Shown in pieces: positions 1 to 13,496 of a DNA stretch of 64,000 nt; position 1 is the first letter of the stretch, and the number at the start of each line of letters is the position of its first letter. The notes under the pieces are model-generated. The model was given only the letters and a program-made list of their open reading frames with translations. It was not told the DNA's origin and ran no database searches. This stretch comes from Phoronis australis (lineage: Eukaryota; Phoronida; Phoronidae). The stretch spans positions 62,001 through 126,000 of the forward strand of contig NMRA01000676.1 in assembly GCA_002633005.1 (NCBI GenBank). Direction: 5' to 3'. Both the position numbers and the translations under genes were made by a program.

Positions 1-3000
1 GAGAAAGACTGGCGGCCAACCAAGGTTGAACAGGTTTGAATTGTCCCCCGATCTTGTGCACCGTGTGTTTTGAACTAATAGAGAGTCAGGAATCCATGAG
101 ACTGATGAGCTTAACTGTTAACATATTTACAAGTGGATTTTGAATACATTTTGAAGTTTGAAAATTCAATGCAGTGAGTATGCTGAAATCTCGTTGGTTG
201 CTGACTCGCTGCCTCACAAGCGTTTGATTAACCTGTCCTTGTAGATAAGCGATTTTCTGTTAAATTTTTAGGTTTAATTCAGAGAAAAAAGTGTAGGCAT
301 TCATCAGTATCTCACTTTTTTTGTCATCTTGGCCATTTTATTGTTGAGAAAGTCTAGTGAACGCGCTTGGAAATTTCGTAACGGTTATGATTGTGTTTAA
401 TCGGATTTAAAATTTGAAATATTTGAAGCTGAAATTATTTCTGGTAAAGGTGTTCGTTTTAACTGACGTGTTAATTCTGCCATGCCTGATTGTGTGTCTT
501 GCTTTCAAAAGAATCCATATCCAAAACTGGCGGTCCGTCACAATTTTGCAAAGCATGTTGTCTTGTTTTTGGCTGATGTTCGCTTTTGTCTGTCAGGTTA
601 ATTCATAGAAAGTTATTGTTTGTTCACTCACTCAGTTTGCAGCCTATATATATTCTTTTAAGCATGAAGCTACTGTTAAAACTTGTCTAAAATGTCCCCA
701 GCTATTTCAAATTCTCGAGTAGACAAAGATTTCCAACTTTTTCTCTTCCAAAACTGCCCCTTATCCGCATCGTAACCTTCCCATCACAGCCTGGGTAGAT
801 CTTTAATACGAGTAGTAAAATTAACAATGGAGCGTTTAACGTCAGCCATAGACTGCCACTGGACTCAATTATCAATAGTCGCCTGGCACCCGTACACACA
901 CGCAATCAGGTAGGCGAGAGGAACCAGAAACTCGAAATCCACGCACAAAGCTTTTGTTCAACATCACCGTTTCTTTTGCTTGAATCTGCGAAAAGGTCTA
1001 CTTGTTTTTTTTTGCTGAATATCCCAATTCTTTGTTGTGGACAGGCCGTTTCCACTTGCCTTGTACTCTTAAGCCCAGGACAAAACTGTGTGTCCTCCAT
1101 GTCATTTGACAAGTCCAGCCCGAAAATTGGAGTTGGACCACCTGTCTACACACAACAAGTATTTGTACACGAATGATCAGGGAGTGTGTAGACACGGCTT
1201 TATTTCTAGTTACATTCATTTACAACAGAGGATGCTACACACGTGTAGTCCACAGTAAAGTGACAAGGCAGGCCAATCTTTTACCGCATCCAAAATCTTG
1301 AACAATAATATTCAGTTCAAAGAATGATTCTTTTGAGAAATGAGAGTTTGGATTTTGGGTTATTTCTGTTTCCTCTTGAGGTGATCCAGTTTTCAATGTT
1401 TTGATTCGCACGGTGTGTATACTTTGTGTTTTACAGCCTGAAGAAGAGTCGCATGACGAGTTATAATGTAGAGGGAGCTGGTGTAGGCCAGTAGTCACAT
1501 GTTTTACTCATCAGAGCAACGCTAGAACACTCTCACCGCTGTTGTACAACTGACGTCATAGGATTTTATATGAACGACACCGCTGATAATAGTTTTCTGT
1601 AGAATCGCATTTAACTCGTGACCAGCATCAATGTGCCGAAAACGGGATCTGCCACTAGTGGCTCTGCAATAGCTTGGGAAACGTAGAGTTTTGGAAGTTC
1701 CAAGTGCTCGGCTCACATTCCACCAGTCGTGTTGGAAATCATCACATTTTATGTTGTCTTTTTTCATTGTCTTTATTTAGTCATTTTGTTTGTGTTTTGT
1801 TATGGAGTGCAGATAACTGCAGCTATGTTGGGAATCCATGCCAAAATGTTGTGGTGTTATGGAAGAATGTCAAGGAATGTCCATTTAGGATTTTGTTTCC
1901 GAACTGTACTTTCAATTTAAAGTTGTTTCATGAAATGTTTTGTTTGGGAGACAAAATATTATATCAAAAATTAAAAATGTTAATAAAATGTTTCTATTTA
2001 TGATTGTGTATTATGCGTTTTGTGCCAGTTCTGTGGGTCTACACGCTGTGCACACTTAACCATTAGCAGAGACTGATTTAGAACAGTGCCTAATAAAATG
2101 TAAAACAGTACGTTTTCACTTCTCAGCTTTAGCTTAGCAGTACAAATTGAAAGGGGCAAGCTGACAAGTGTTCAACTTTGCATCTCATTCCTTGCAGTGC
2201 ATTATTATTGCTATGCATAAAAAGCTGTTATGAACCACACTCCTGTGTCCAAAGCAGCTGTTCTGTGGTACGTTGCCATTCCCTGTGCAACCAACACCAT
2301 GGTGTTTCTATCCCTATTGCTATAGTTGATATTGGTCACAATAAAACCCCTGTACCATACTGCTTGTGGAGCTACTCAAAGTAGCTCACTATGACCTCAA
2401 ACTTCAAGAGTCTGACCTAAAACAATAACACATGGTGCGAAATCATGTTTAATCAGGCTAAGAAATAAGGGTCAATTTTAGGATCATCATTAGCTCAAAA
2501 CAAAGCTGTTGGAGAAGAGGCTGGCTTTGTCAGTTTAAAAAGCATCAATGACCTAGTAGGCTATGTGGGCAAATTGACCACAGTAGTTTCTAAAATGAAT
2601 TCTGTTTTGCTTCAAAACAAACTGTACCATTTGGTACTCTGGATGGTTGCAGGAATGTATGCAGGTCGTATCAAAACATTCTGCATTTGAATGGTTTTGC
2701 AAACTCTAGACATTGAGCTTGGTGTTTGAAGTACTCGAGTAAAAGAGGCTCACGTCTTGAAAAAATGTAAATAATATGGAGAAATTAGGTAGATATGCAT
2801 ACAAGCAGGAAGAGAGATTCTTCCTGATACAAGTCATAGAAGCACATTTTTGTTATTTAATTCTTAGTAGGTGGGAGTGGCTTGCAGTGTAGGGGAGTGA
2901 TCTATCAGAATGTAGTTTTGAGGTGACATGCGCCATACTGTTGTAAAAACATAATTCGTGTCGTTCTCATATGCTCTTGGTGTGTTCTGAACTCAGTCTC

Positions 3001-4417
3001 CAGTGACGGGAGATTATAGTAAGGTTGGTAAGTAATTTATTTATGACTTGTTGAAATGGAGATAATATGTGAAACATACAAAAAAAATCTGCTGCGAAAG
3101 TGTGCGCCCCCACCTCCTAAAATTTATAAAATCTTTCGCTAGGACTGGCTGGGGAGCTGCTAAAATCATTTGTCGGAAGCGACGTGTCAGCAGTTCAGGC
3201 GGATGGTATCGCAAAGTCAACAAAACAAGGCGAGACGTAACAAACCTGTTATTCTGTTTTGCTACAGCTGTACTTTCTGGGATAAAAAAAAACAAATATT
3301 GCGGTTGCGAACTTAACTCACGGTTGCAACTGTAAACATCTCGGTGGGTAGCAAATTTTTTCATTCACTTAAAAACGCGATTCGTCTCGTCAAAACCCGC
3401 GCCTCGCTGTGATCTTACTCTTGCCAGTTTCCTCCAGTGTGGGTTAAATTATCTATATTCATGACAACGATAAGCCATGTTCTATAACGAATGGCATGCC
3501 ACTGCGGTAAACGTAGGTCTACCTTGACGAGATGATACTATCGTGGGATAAAGAAAACTCCCGGAACTTGCTGATCGAAAACCGAACTTAACTGGGTCTC
3601 TCGTGTGAATCGAGGTACCTTTCCATGGAAATGCGCATAGAGATGGATGACATGCACTGCTTATCACGTGCTGATTAACTGCTTTCTGCTCTCGTCTATT
3701 CACACGTCAAAAAGAAAAACTGAGCAACACCTCAGTCGTGAATATCGAGTCGCCGTTTGTTTTCGGTGTAGATGACGTGGGTTGGAGTGAATAGTACACG
3801 CGAGAAGATGTAAACCAGGTATTTTGTAACGCGGTTGGACCCGTGGGTTAGACGTATCTTCATCGACAAAGGTTGCCGCAATACAGCCAGGTGTCCGAAA
3901 CGCAACTGTACTCGGGGAACGTTGACTTGTGAGATTTTTTGAAAAGTCACTGTTCTGTTTTAAAGCCTCTTTGCAGTGGTCTTAGACCGTGTTTTGGAAC
4001 TGAACACTTCGCTTTGTATATTCATATGGAGGTGAAAGCCAGTGGTACGTTTTCAGAAAAGGGGGTTCAGGATTCGCGCAAATCTGGCCATTTTAAAAGT
4101 TTCCTTTTAAAATAAGAGGACGTTTTTGTCTCCCAGCCGCTCTGCACAAACTGCGTAATCCGCCTTCACTCGTCGTACACCGCGGATCCGGCTGAAATGA
4201 GTATTTGAACACAGCTCAAATTAATACTCTACTGCACGTATTGCGTTTGCACAACCGCAAACTCCTTATTTAATGCTCTTGTAAGTTCGTAGGGAGCTTC
4301 GTCTTTTTCTCGACAAGTTAGTTCTTAGTAATCTATAACGAAGATTAAGATCGAGTTTGTTCTCGACACTTTCAAACCAAGACGTACACAATTAAAAAAA
4401 GCAACCCGGCGTTTTAC
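1..4417. other. non-coding flank / probable intron and intergenic DNA
   Basis: I see no recognisable gene here apart from the candidate mini-exon at 555-596. The first 39 bases read E-K-D-W-R-P-T-K-V-E-Q-V-stop and could be the tail of a gene outside the window, but nothing else supports that. AATAAA signals occur near 1983 and 2092 without an identifiable upstream ORF. Confidence 0.4.
555..596 (+). CDS. candidate first coding exon (signal peptide) of the acidic-repeat gene
   Basis: The big acidic-repeat exon opens at a splice acceptor in phase 0 and has no in-frame Met, so an upstream exon must supply the start. At 555 an ATG reads MLSCFWLMFAFVCQ, a short hydrophobic leader, followed at 597 by a GTTAAT donor after CAG, also in phase 0. 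Joined to the next exon this gives a leader followed by N-E-C-I-S-C-R-R-K and then the repeats. It would need an intron of about 5.5 kb. The leader is short and lacks a textbook small residue at -3, other exons could lie between, and nothing but phase and hydrophobicity links the two. Confidence 0.27.
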
Positions 4418-6035
4418 ATGCGCCCACATATACATATGTGGGTACTACCATCAATGTTCTCTGTTCGGCGACCACTGCAGTGCATCTTCTCACCCAGGAC
4501 CGCTTGTAGGTTGCAAGATCGTCATGGAACTTAGCAGGTGCTACCGCGGCCGTCATCTGTTGACAGTTTCATGGGTCGGAAACGTTTTCCCTCCTATGGA
4601 GCTGGCAACAGATGACGGCGGGTTTGGAATGGATCCGACAGGTTCACGGTGTGCGCCTTATGAGTGGTATTTTTGTTTATCTCTGCAGGCAGTAAGTTCA
4701 GAGTTCCTAGTTTGGCGGATTTTCATGAAATTTGGGGAATAGATTTAAGGAGATCAGCGACGATACCATGGACTTTCTTATTTTCGGTCGTACGGGTTCG
4801 TCGTCTTCTGCTCTACCGTACTGCTCAATTTTGTTTTCAAGTTCGTTTTTTACTTACACTGACCTCTATGCATGTGTATCACCCAAACCGCTTAAAGGAT
4901 CATAATGGAAATTGGCTGATGTGTTCCTGTTGACCATGGATGGAGAAAACCGATTTTAGGACGGGTCCCACTTTTTGGCGCCACCTAGAAGTGATTTTTT
5001 GTCTGTGAGGTTGTACGTCTCCTCATCAACCCTTGTAGGATCTCTGTGAAATTTGGGCAGGTGTATCCGGCCCTATATATGCAGCTGACGACAGATGGCG
5101 ACGAGTTTCGGACCGATCTGACATCTGCTGTGACTTTGAGTGGAAATTTTGTTTTTTATCTCTATTTTTGGAGTTACTTGACTGCGTAGAATTTATTATA
5201 CTTCTTCAGTGTTTCTATTTACTGTAAGCAGCACCACCATCTGAACTGATAGTTCCTGTTGGATCGAGAGGACGGTGCCTCCCGTACGGATTCGATGTAT
5301 TCTGTGGCACCTAATCGCCATTTTTATTTTTTTTAGTCACTTTACGCCCGCAGATGTCTCGGTGGCCATAATGAAAAAGGCTATACGGCTGGCCCATTGA
5401 TTTTTACGTAGGTTTGACTACTGTAGTGGCGATTCCGTTTTATTTTGTTTTTTTTTTCTCTTTGAATATAACGCCTGACCACGACGTTTGGAGGCTCTGA
5501 TTACCGCTGTACCCCATAGTGGCAATTTGTTTCCGTGACTGTTATGCCCGAGTAGTCTGCAACTTTTCATTTTGGGACGGTTCTGTGCCACCTAGTGGCT
5601 ATTTTTACTATTTGAGTCCGTTTTAACACCTGCCTCTGTATCCTCCAAATCGTTGTGAAGATCAATATCAAAATAGGCAGATTTGTTTTTACTGACATTA
5701 GCCCACCTGATGGAATGTCACACGGCCGGGTCCAACTACTGTGGTGTCCCCTATTGACCTCTGTGCTTGTATCGCCCAGTAAACCCATTGCGGGATTTTT
5801 GTGTAATTTGACAAGTGTATTCCATTTCCTAACAACGGATCCGGAAACTACCGCTGTGCCTCTTTAATGTCAATTTGTTGTTTTTTTTACGTTTGCCTCT
5901 GTGTCTTTGGAGTTCCTTGACGGATTTTTATGAAATGTAATGAATAGGTTCTATTAAGGACACGACGGTGCCTAACCATTTTCAGACTGGTTCGACGAGC
6001 TGCGGCTTCTAGTAGTCATTTTTATTGTGCTAGTT
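4418..6035. repeat. degenerate CTAGTGG-type repeat block, copy 1
   Basis: A run of related units of about 150 bp. Each carries a phrase like 'cacctagtggc' followed by a T-rich stretch, then 'gtatctcc...ttgtaggatc...atgaaatttggcaga'. The left edge has a near-palindromic GCGCCCACATAT...ATGTGG motif that recurs at 28075 in the second block. Short open frames inside it (for example 4524-4742 and 5655-5867) are by-products of the repeat and are not genes. Confidence 0.6.
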
Positions 6036-6090
6036 TGAAGAAACAGTCCTAGAAGCAAACTAACTTTAATGCACCTATATTTCGTTTCAG

Positions 6091-9000
6091 AACGAATGTA
6101 TAAGCTGCAGAAGAAAACTTTTGAGTTTCCAAGACAAAGACGGTGATGGAACTCCGGACGATCAGGAAGACGATGATGGTGATGGTATCCCCAATTATCT
6201 AGATAAGGATGACGACGGAGATGGAATTCCTGATGATCAAGAAGATGACGACGGAGACGGTATTCCTAACTATTTGGATAAAGATGACGACGGCGATGGG
6301 ATCCCTGACGATCAAGAAGACGATGATGGAGACGGGATTCCTAACTATTTGGATAAAGATGACGACGGTGATGGGATCCCTGACGATCAAGAAGACGATG
6401 ATGGAGACGGGATTCCTAACTATTTGGATAAAGACGACGACGGTGATGGGATCCCTGACGATCAAGAAGACGACGATGGAGACGGTATTCCTAACTATAA
6501 GGATAAAGATGACGACGGGGATGGAATCCCTGACGATCAAGAAGACGATGATGGAGACGGTATTCCTAATTATTTGGATAAGGATGACGACGGCGATGGG
6601 ATCCCTGACGATCAAGAAGACGACGACGGAGATGGTATTCCTAATTATTTGGATAAAGATGACGACGGTGATGGGATCCCTGACGATCAAGAAGACGACG
6701 ATGGAGACGGTATTCCAAACTATTTGGATAAAGATGACGACGGTGATGGAATTCCCGATGATCAGGAGGACGATGATGGTGACGGTATTCCAAATTTTCG
6801 AGACAGAATGCTTGGAGATCAACCAGCTTACTGCACAAAACCTGGGGAATGTCCTGGTGGCATGAAGGACTCTGACGGCGATGGTATACCAGACCATTTA
6901 GACAGAGATGATGACGGCGACGGGGTTATTGATGACATTGACAAGACACTGGACACAGACGGTGATGGCATTCCTGATTACCTAGATCCTGATGACGACA
7001 ATGATGGTATACCTGATGAAGAAGATGATGACGACAACAATGACGGTGTACCAGACCGCCTACAGGATAATGACGGTGATGGAATTCCGGACTGGTTAGA
7101 TCTTGATGATGATAATGATGGAACGCCTGACGTAAAGGATAAGGATGCAAACGGAGACGGAATCCAAGATAGGAAACAGGATTCTGATGGGGACGGAATA
7201 CCCGACTACCTAGATACTGACGACGATAATGATGGAGTTCCTGACTTCAAAGACAAGGACTCGGATGGCGATGGAATTCCTGACAGATTAGAAAAGGACA
7301 GCGATGGAGACGGGATCCCCGACTATATGGATAAAGACGCAGACGGCGATGGAATTCCAGACAAAAAACAAGATAGGGATGGTGATGGCATACCAGACTC
7401 TCTGGACGACGATGATGATGGGGATGGAATTCCTGACCATTTAGATAAAGATGACGACGGGGACGGTATTGTGGATGATATTGATAAAACATTAGATACC
7501 GACGGAGATGGAATTCCTGATTACTTGGATGACGACGACGACAATGATGGAATACCAGATTCACAAGATGGCGACGACAACAATGACGGCATACCGGATA
7601 AACTTCAAGACAAAGATGGCGACGGCATTCCAGATTGGATGGATGATGACGCTGATGGGGACGGCATTCCTGATGCTAAGGAAATCGATTCTGACGGAGA
7701 CGGAATCCACGATCACCTTGACGATGACGCTGATGGCGACGGTATTTTGGATGATGTTGACAAGAAAAAAGATTCAGATGGTGATGGCATTCCTGATTAC
7801 TTGGACAAGGACGACGATAATGACGGAATTCCAGATACAAAAGATAAGGATGCAAATGGGGATGGTATTCCTGATTCCTTACAAGATCGCGATGGGGACG
7901 GAATTCCAGATTGGATGGATACAGATGCCGATGGCGACGGAATTCCTGATGACCAGGAAAAGGATACAGATGGTGATGGCATCCATGATCATATGGATGA
8001 TGACGCCAATGGTGATGGCATACTGGACGATATTGATAAAACAAAAGACACCGATGGCGATGGCATTCCTGATTACCTTGACAACGATGATGACAATGAT
8101 GGAGTTCCGGATGATAAGGACAAAGATGCAAATGGTGACGGTATTCCTGACGCTTTACAAGATAAAGATGGCGATGGAATACCCGATTGGATGGATAATG
8201 ATGCCGATGGTGATGGCATTCCCGATAAACAGGAAAAGGATTCTGACGGTGATGGAATCCATGACCATTTAGACGAGGATGCTGACGGTGACGGGATCCC
8301 AGACCACCTGGAAAAGGACAGTGATGGTGATGGAATCCACGACCATTTGGATGATGATGCCGACGGTGACGGCATTCCAGATCACTTAGAGAAGGATTCA
8401 GACGGGGATGGTATTCATGACCATTTGGACAGTGACGCCGATGGGGACGGGATTTTAGATGATATCGACAAAGAGAAAGACTCAGACGGCGATGGCATTC
8501 CTGACTATCTTGATGAGGACGACGATAACGATGGAATTCCAGACATAAAAGATAAAGACGCCAACGGAGACGGTATTCCAGATGCCTTGCAAGATCGTGA
8601 TGGTGACGGCATTCCAGACTGGATGGACGAAGATGCCGATGGCGATGGAATTCCTGATGACCAGGAAAAGGATACAGATGGTGATGGCGTCCACGATCAC
8701 ATGGACAGCAACGAAAGTGATGTCGACAAAACAGTAGATACAGATGGTGATGGTATTCCAGATTACCTTGACGACGATGATGACAACGATGGAATCCCGG
8801 ACAAAAACGACAAAGATGCAAACGGGGACGGAATTGCTGACATCTTACAAGATCGCGATGGTGACGGTATACCAGATTGGATGGACAAAGATGCAGATGG
8901 CGATGGAATTCCCGACGACCAGGAGAAGGACACAGATGGTGATGGAATACATGATCACATGGATGAGGATGCGGACGGAGATGGAATTCCGGATCATTTA

Positions 9001-10605
9001 GAAAAAGATTCAGACGGAGATGGGATTCATGACCATTTAGATGCTGATGCTGATGGCGATGGGATTTTAGATGACGTCGATAAAACGAAAGACACAGATG
9101 GTGACGGTATTCCTGACTATTTAGACAACGATGACGATAATGACGGAATTCCAGACTCAAAAGATAAGGATGCCAATGGCGATGGTATTCCAGATGTCTT
9201 ACAAGATCGCGATGGTGACGGTATTCCAGATTGGATGGATAAAGATGCTGATGGCGATGGAATTCCCGATGACCAGGAAAAGGATACAGATGGTGATGGC
9301 ATCCATGATCATATGGACAACGACGCCAATGGTGATGGAGTGTTGGATGACATCAACAAAACAATAGACTCTGACGGAGACGGTATTCCAGATTACCTTG
9401 ACCCAGACGATGACAACGACGGAATTCCTGATGAAAAGGATCTAGATGCCAATGGGGACGGTATACTGGACAAACTTCAGGATTTTGATGGCGACGGTAT
9501 CCCAGACTGGATGGATGACGATGCAGACGGTGACGGAATTCCAGACAAGCAGGAGATTGATTCAGATGGTGACGGAATTCATGACCATATGGACAAGGAT
9601 GCCGATGGAGATGGTATTCCTGATCACTTAGAACTAGACTCGGATGGAGACGGCATCCACGACCATGCAGACGATGATGCCGACGGTGATGGAATTCCGG
9701 ATGATGTTGACAAGACTGTAGATACTGACGGAGACGGTATTCCCGATTATTTGGATCCGGATGATGACAACGATGGAATTCCGGACATAAAGGATGATGA
9801 CGACAATAATGATGGCATACCCGATCATTTACAAGACGCTGATGGGGATGGCATCCCTGATTGGCTAGATCTTGATGACGACAATGATGGAGTACCAGAT
9901 ATCGCTGACACTGATGCCAACGGTGATGGAATTCCAGATAAATTACAAGATACGGATGGAGATGGAATACCCAACTATTTAGATCCAGACGATGACAACG
10001 ATGGTATTCCTGATATAAAAGACAATGACGACGATGGCGATGGCATTCCTGATGATAAAGAGGATTCTGACGGTGACGGAATTCCGGACGTACTGGAAAA
10101 GGATTCTGATGGAGACGGTATCCCAGATTATTTAGACAAGGACGCAGACGGTGACGGTGTACCTGACGATAAACAGCGAGACACTGACGGTGATGGAATC
10201 CCAGACTACCTGGACGATGATGATGACGGAGACGGCATCCCTGATGCGCAGGATAATGATGACGACGGTGACGGAATTCCGGATAACCAAGAAAAGGACA
10301 CTGACGGAGATGGAATTCCGGATTATCTAGATAAGGATGATGACGGAGATGGAATCCCAGACGATAAGGAAAAAGATAAGAACGACGACAATCCCACGCT
10401 AGTGGGACGCGTACTGAGAACTCTGAAGGAAATGTTAGTGATGAGTGACGAAGAAGTTGCAGCCGAGAACGCCGCCAGCGTTCCAAATGTGCGACAGTCA
10501 GTGAAAAAACAGAGTTACGTGGAAGACGATGATGACGAAGTAGATATCGGTGAAATGCTTTATAAAAAGGTGGTTGGTGACACTGACGACGAGAAGAAAA
10601 GGTAA
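6091..10605 (+). CDS. giant acidic-repeat (thrombospondin type 3-like) calcium-binding protein, main exon
   Basis: One uninterrupted exon encodes about 1,504 residues, nearly all copies of a 12-13-residue D-x-D-x-D-G-[IV]-P-D motif (on the order of 110). This is the calcium-binding loop of thrombospondin type 3 repeats and of the 'calcium-binding acidic-repeat' proteins, so a calcium-buffering or extracellular matrix role is inferred. The exon opens after TTTCGTTTCAG at 6090 with N-E-C-I-S-C. In-frame stops lie just upstream (6061, 6067) and no in-frame ATG occurs before about 6808, so the N-terminus lies in another exon. The first roughly 230 residues are near-identical 25-residue units. A Y-C-T-K-P-G-E-C insertion follows, then more diverged repeats. 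The last 75 or so residues are non-repetitive: a helical-looking segment, then an acidic stretch ending D-D-E-K-K-R. No transmembrane segment is visible. The stop is TAA at 10603. Confidence 0.85.
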   Translation, partial: NECISCRRKLLSFQDKDGDGTPDDQEDDDGDGIPNYLDKDDDGDGIPDDQEDDDGDGIPNYLDKDDDGDGIPDDQEDDDGDGIPNYLDKDDDGDGIPDDQEDDDGDGIPNYLDKDDDGDGIPDDQEDDDGDGIPNYKDKDDDGDGIPDDQEDDDGDGIPNYLDKDDDGDGIPDDQEDDDGDGIPNYLDKDDDGDGIPDDQEDDDGDGIPNYLDKDDDGDGIPDDQEDDDGDGIPNFRDRMLGDQPAYCTKPGECPGGMKDSDGDGIPDHLDRDDDGDGVIDDIDKTLDTDGDGIPDYLDPDDDNDGIPDEEDDDDNNDGVPDRLQDNDGDGIPDWLDLDDDNDGTPDVKDKDANGDGIQDRKQDSDGDGIPDYLDTDDDNDGVPDFKDKDSDGDGIPDRLEKDSDGDGIPDYMDKDADGDGIPDKKQDRDGDGIPDSLDDDDDGDGIPDHLDKDDDGDGIVDDIDKTLDTDGDGIPDYLDDDDDNDGIPDSQDGDDNNDGIPDKLQDKDGDGIPDWMDDDADGDGIPDAKEIDSDGDGIHDHLDDDADGDGILDDVDKKKDSDGDGIPDYLDKDDDNDGIPDTKDKDANGDGIPDSLQDRDGDGIPDWMDTDADGDGIPDDQEKDTDGDGIHDHMDDDANGDGILDDIDKTKDTDGDGIPDYLDNDDDNDGVPDDKDKDANGDGIPDALQDKDGDGIPDWMDNDADGDGIPDKQEKDSDGDGIHDHLDEDADGDGIPDHLEKDSDGDGIHDHLDDDADGDGIPDHLEKDSDGDGIHDHLDSDADGDGILDDIDKEKDSDGDGIPDYLDEDDDNDGIPDIKDKDANGDGIPDALQDRDGDGIPDWMDEDADGDGIPDDQEKDTDGDGVHDHMDSNESDVDKTVDTDGDGIPDYLDDDDDNDGIPDKNDKDANGDGIADILQDRDGDGIPDWMDKDADGDGIPDDQEKDTDGDGIHDHMDEDADGDGIPDHLEKDSDGDGIHDHLDADADGDGILDDVDKTKDTDGDGIPDYLDNDDDNDGIPDSKDKDANGDGIPDVLQDRDGDGIPDWMDKDADGDGIPDDQEKDTDGDGIHDHMDNDANGDGVLDDINKTIDSDGDGIPDYLDPDDDNDGIPDEKDLDANGDGILDKLQDFDGDGIPDWMDDDADGDGIPDKQEIDSDGDGIHDHMDKDADGDGIPDHLELDSDGDGIHDHADDDADGDGIPDDVDKTVDTDGDGIPDYLDPDDDNDGIPDIKDDDDNNDGIPDHLQDADGDGIPDWLDLDDDNDGVPDIADTDANGDGIPDKLQDTDGDGIPNYLDPDDDNDGIPDIKDNDDDGDGIPDDKEDSDGDGIPDVLEKDSDGDGIPDYLDKDADGDGVPDDKQRDTDGDGIPDYLDDDDDGDGIPDAQDNDDDGDGIPDNQEKDTDGDGIPDYLDKDDDGDGIPDDKEKDKNDDNPTLVGRVLRTLKEMLVMSDEEVAAENAASVPNVRQSVKKQSYVEDDDDEVDIGEMLYKKVVGDTDDEKKR
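6160..6790 (+). repeat. tandem array of near-identical 75-bp coding units
   Basis: Within the acidic-repeat exon, eight or nine consecutive 75-bp units (25 codons, [20 protein letters not shown] repeated with D-D-Q-E) differ by only a few silent bases and one L-to-K change. The rest of the exon keeps the protein motif but varies much more at the DNA level, so this array looks recently expanded or homogenised. Confidence 0.8.
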
Positions 10606-10923
10606 AAAGTCTCCCGTCTGTGTCTGTTGCCTTTCTTCGGGAAGTCTTGGTTATTTTGTACGTGTACAACGCAATTATCACACCTCTTCACGAACACCAA
10701 GTGTTGATATTGTTTACGGAGTTCGTTTTCTTGAACGCCACAAACGCTCAACAGTTTCGTCGAAGTTTGGACATGTTTGAAGAAAATGCTCCACGTTTCG
10801 TATTTAGGAGGCAGTAGTAAGGAGAAAGATGCTGCTTCATTTCGATTGAACTATTGGTGAAAGCTTAATTTGTACACTACATTTATTTTACATTTTACCA
10901 TTACTCATCTAGTATTCAATAAA
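10606..10923 (+). promoter_or_regulatory. 3' UTR and AATAAA signal of the acidic-repeat gene
   Basis: After the TAA stop there is about 310 bases of non-coding sequence with a canonical AATAAA at 10918-10923, the first one on this strand after the stop. Confidence 0.55.
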
Positions 10924-13461
10924 GAGATTGTTAGTTCTTCTACATAGTAGGTACAGGACTAGCATATCTTGGTTTAGGGGCTAAATGGTATTGGCGTGTT
11001 CTCTGTGTGCCACTTATTTTCAAGAGTCCTATGACTTTCTTAAAAAGTGATTTCTTAGTTTTTTATAGGTAAATAAGTAAGCGAATATGACGTGATAACG
11101 CTTGATCTGTTACCGTTATATGTTAATTTCATACGTTTGCGTGAAAGTCTGTCTAGAGTATTATTTATCCAGATTAAGCACCTATGCAAAACATGTTGTT
11201 AAGCCTTTTCCGTTCACATGCTATCTTTTTTTCTTAAGGTATCATTTAAACGATCAAGAGCTTTTGATGTCATATAATCTTTTTGAAATGTGTAATCAAG
11301 CAGTAAATGCCAGAGCGATAAAAACAAAATATGATGTTATATAATATTCTTTTAGTATTTAGTAAAAATATGTTTTTCAATTACTGATGTCCTTAAAATA
11401 AAACACTTCTAAAGTGTATAATGCAATATGCAAATCGTTTTATAAATTATGCAAATTTGTTTTCATTGTTGCATCTACAATTAGTCTTTGCAAATGTTTG
11501 TAAACGATATTCTTCGTAACGCAGCTGGAGAACGGAGCTTCCGTGTGTCAAGTTAATTTGACTTCGAGGTTTATCATTGATGATGTAAATATTTTCAAGG
11601 ATGTTCACTTTTGCTATGATAGACTAGACTGTGTTATTTATGGTTTGTTTTGTATGCCGTTGCTGTTTGGTAGTTTAACAACGGGCTGTGATTATTCAGT
11701 GAACCGAGGACAACACGTTACACTCAATCATACCGGATTTACCTTAGAGGAGGACTTTATTAAAAAGACACTCCAATTTATTCACAGTACGACTATTCTA
11801 CTTTGGATTTATGATTTAGTCCTAACTACCCTCCTTTCAGTTTATTGTAAAATCTTGCGTTTTTCAGTTTGTGATTTTCAGTCAGGCAGTGACTACATAA
11901 GTCGAAGAAGTTTGTTTTTTTTTAGATGCGTCCATCCGTAACTTGTGGCGCATCTATTTAGAAGCCACGTTTAAGTGCTGTGCTAAAACTGCTGTATAAT
12001 TTCAGTTACACTTTGCCACTGTCACCGGTGATTATCATGTATTGTTAGGTATTGTATTTTTAATAGCACCAATGTGTCGTTGTAGTATGTATGGTGGTTA
12101 CTGTCCTTATCTAATACAAAATAGGCGCCTGCCTTTTGATACAACAGACGACATACATGCATTTGTTAATTTCTTTCCAATTTAAGAGACTTACATCTTC
12201 TGCTAACTTAAATGTACATTAAGTGCTGTTTAAGTACTATACTATTAGCAAGCTCGGTTTCAAACAATGTCGAATGTTGTATGATTTCGTTAAGCGACGG
12301 ACACAAAAGTCGAGTCGTGAAATAAGAAAAGCAAGTTAACATTTCTTTTTGTCTCTGTAGTTATACTGGGGTCGGAATGCAGCTCATAGGTGTTATGTTT
12401 GGTTTGATAAACGACTTTACTTCTTATTTTATCATACTTTGAAACTGGCCATATTTACCAGCCGATGTAAGAGAAGAAAAGTAGCGGAAGCGAGAACGAA
12501 AAAGAAGCAAACTACACGTTATGTTATGCAAATCGACTTTTGGCTATGAAGTCATGTGATCAGGGAGCTTTTTAGTGTTGCCGTCAGATGTTTGTTTATT
12601 AAATCGTTGTTTATTGACTTTATATTAAACACAATTTATTTGACGATCTTTTTAATAGCTATCATAGAACTTTGCTGAATCGCTACATCCTGCAGCTCTT
12701 GTGGCATACACCCTTGGGTGAATTCTGAATTTCACATCAGAATACATTAACGGTCATAAACTTCCAACCTTAAATATTTCTTTGTTCAAATGGATTCTAA
12801 AGAGTTATCTTTAAGAATGAACAATATTGCATGATCTTGCATGCAGGTGAATATATATAGTGGGATTGGTGATTGAACCGACGTTATGTTCTCAGATTCT
12901 TCACCTTGAATCCCCTTTTCGGTTCGTAAAACGTATTTTCAAGGGTACATCATCGGCGATAAGACGGATTTTTTGGGATCAGCCACAGCGCTGAATTGAA
13001 GATGCAACCTTCGTGGTAAGGTAGGTGAAGCTAAAAATGCGTTTTCGGCAGTAAAAACCCTTTTAATTTAGCGTCAGTTTCCCATAATGCATTCTCCAAA
13101 CATCGGCAGAAATTTCCAGTCCACTACCAATTAATCTCCTGCACTCTGACTTCAAAATGAACAGTCATGACGTTCACGATAGAAATATACAAATGATTAA
13201 AGGTCTGAAGCAAATGCAGGCTACGTCAGTTATGTCCGTTATTTCAAACGGATTTGAATTTCAGACAAAAAATCAGACAGTCTACAATGATGAAGGCTTC
13301 TTTCAAAGTAAACAGATTACAAAAAAAAAACATGAACAAATGTTACAGAGATTTTGAGTTTCAAATTCCCAGAAGTCACTGTTTTTGCATGGAGATTCAA
13401 CAGCTTCAGAATGTACATATACGCGACGGCAGACAGGCCACACAAAAGTTAGTGCAGTCAG

Positions 13462-13496
<35 letters not shown>

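Noticed and set aside
1-39. C-terminal end of an upstream gene
   Set aside because: Only 12 codons before a stop; too short to support.
6199-6897. Frames of 218-232 residues on both strands at the 5' end of the acidic-repeat exon
   Set aside because: Out-of-frame translations of the same 75-bp units.
7676-10681. Long minus-strand frames of 494 and 442 residues (7676-9160 and 9353-10681), rich in His and Arg
   Set aside because: They are reverse-strand shadows of the GAT/GAC-rich acidic-repeat exon; regular codon periodicity opens other frames.
11543-11941. 132-residue plus-strand frame
   Set aside because: AT-rich composition, no family resemblance, no splice context.
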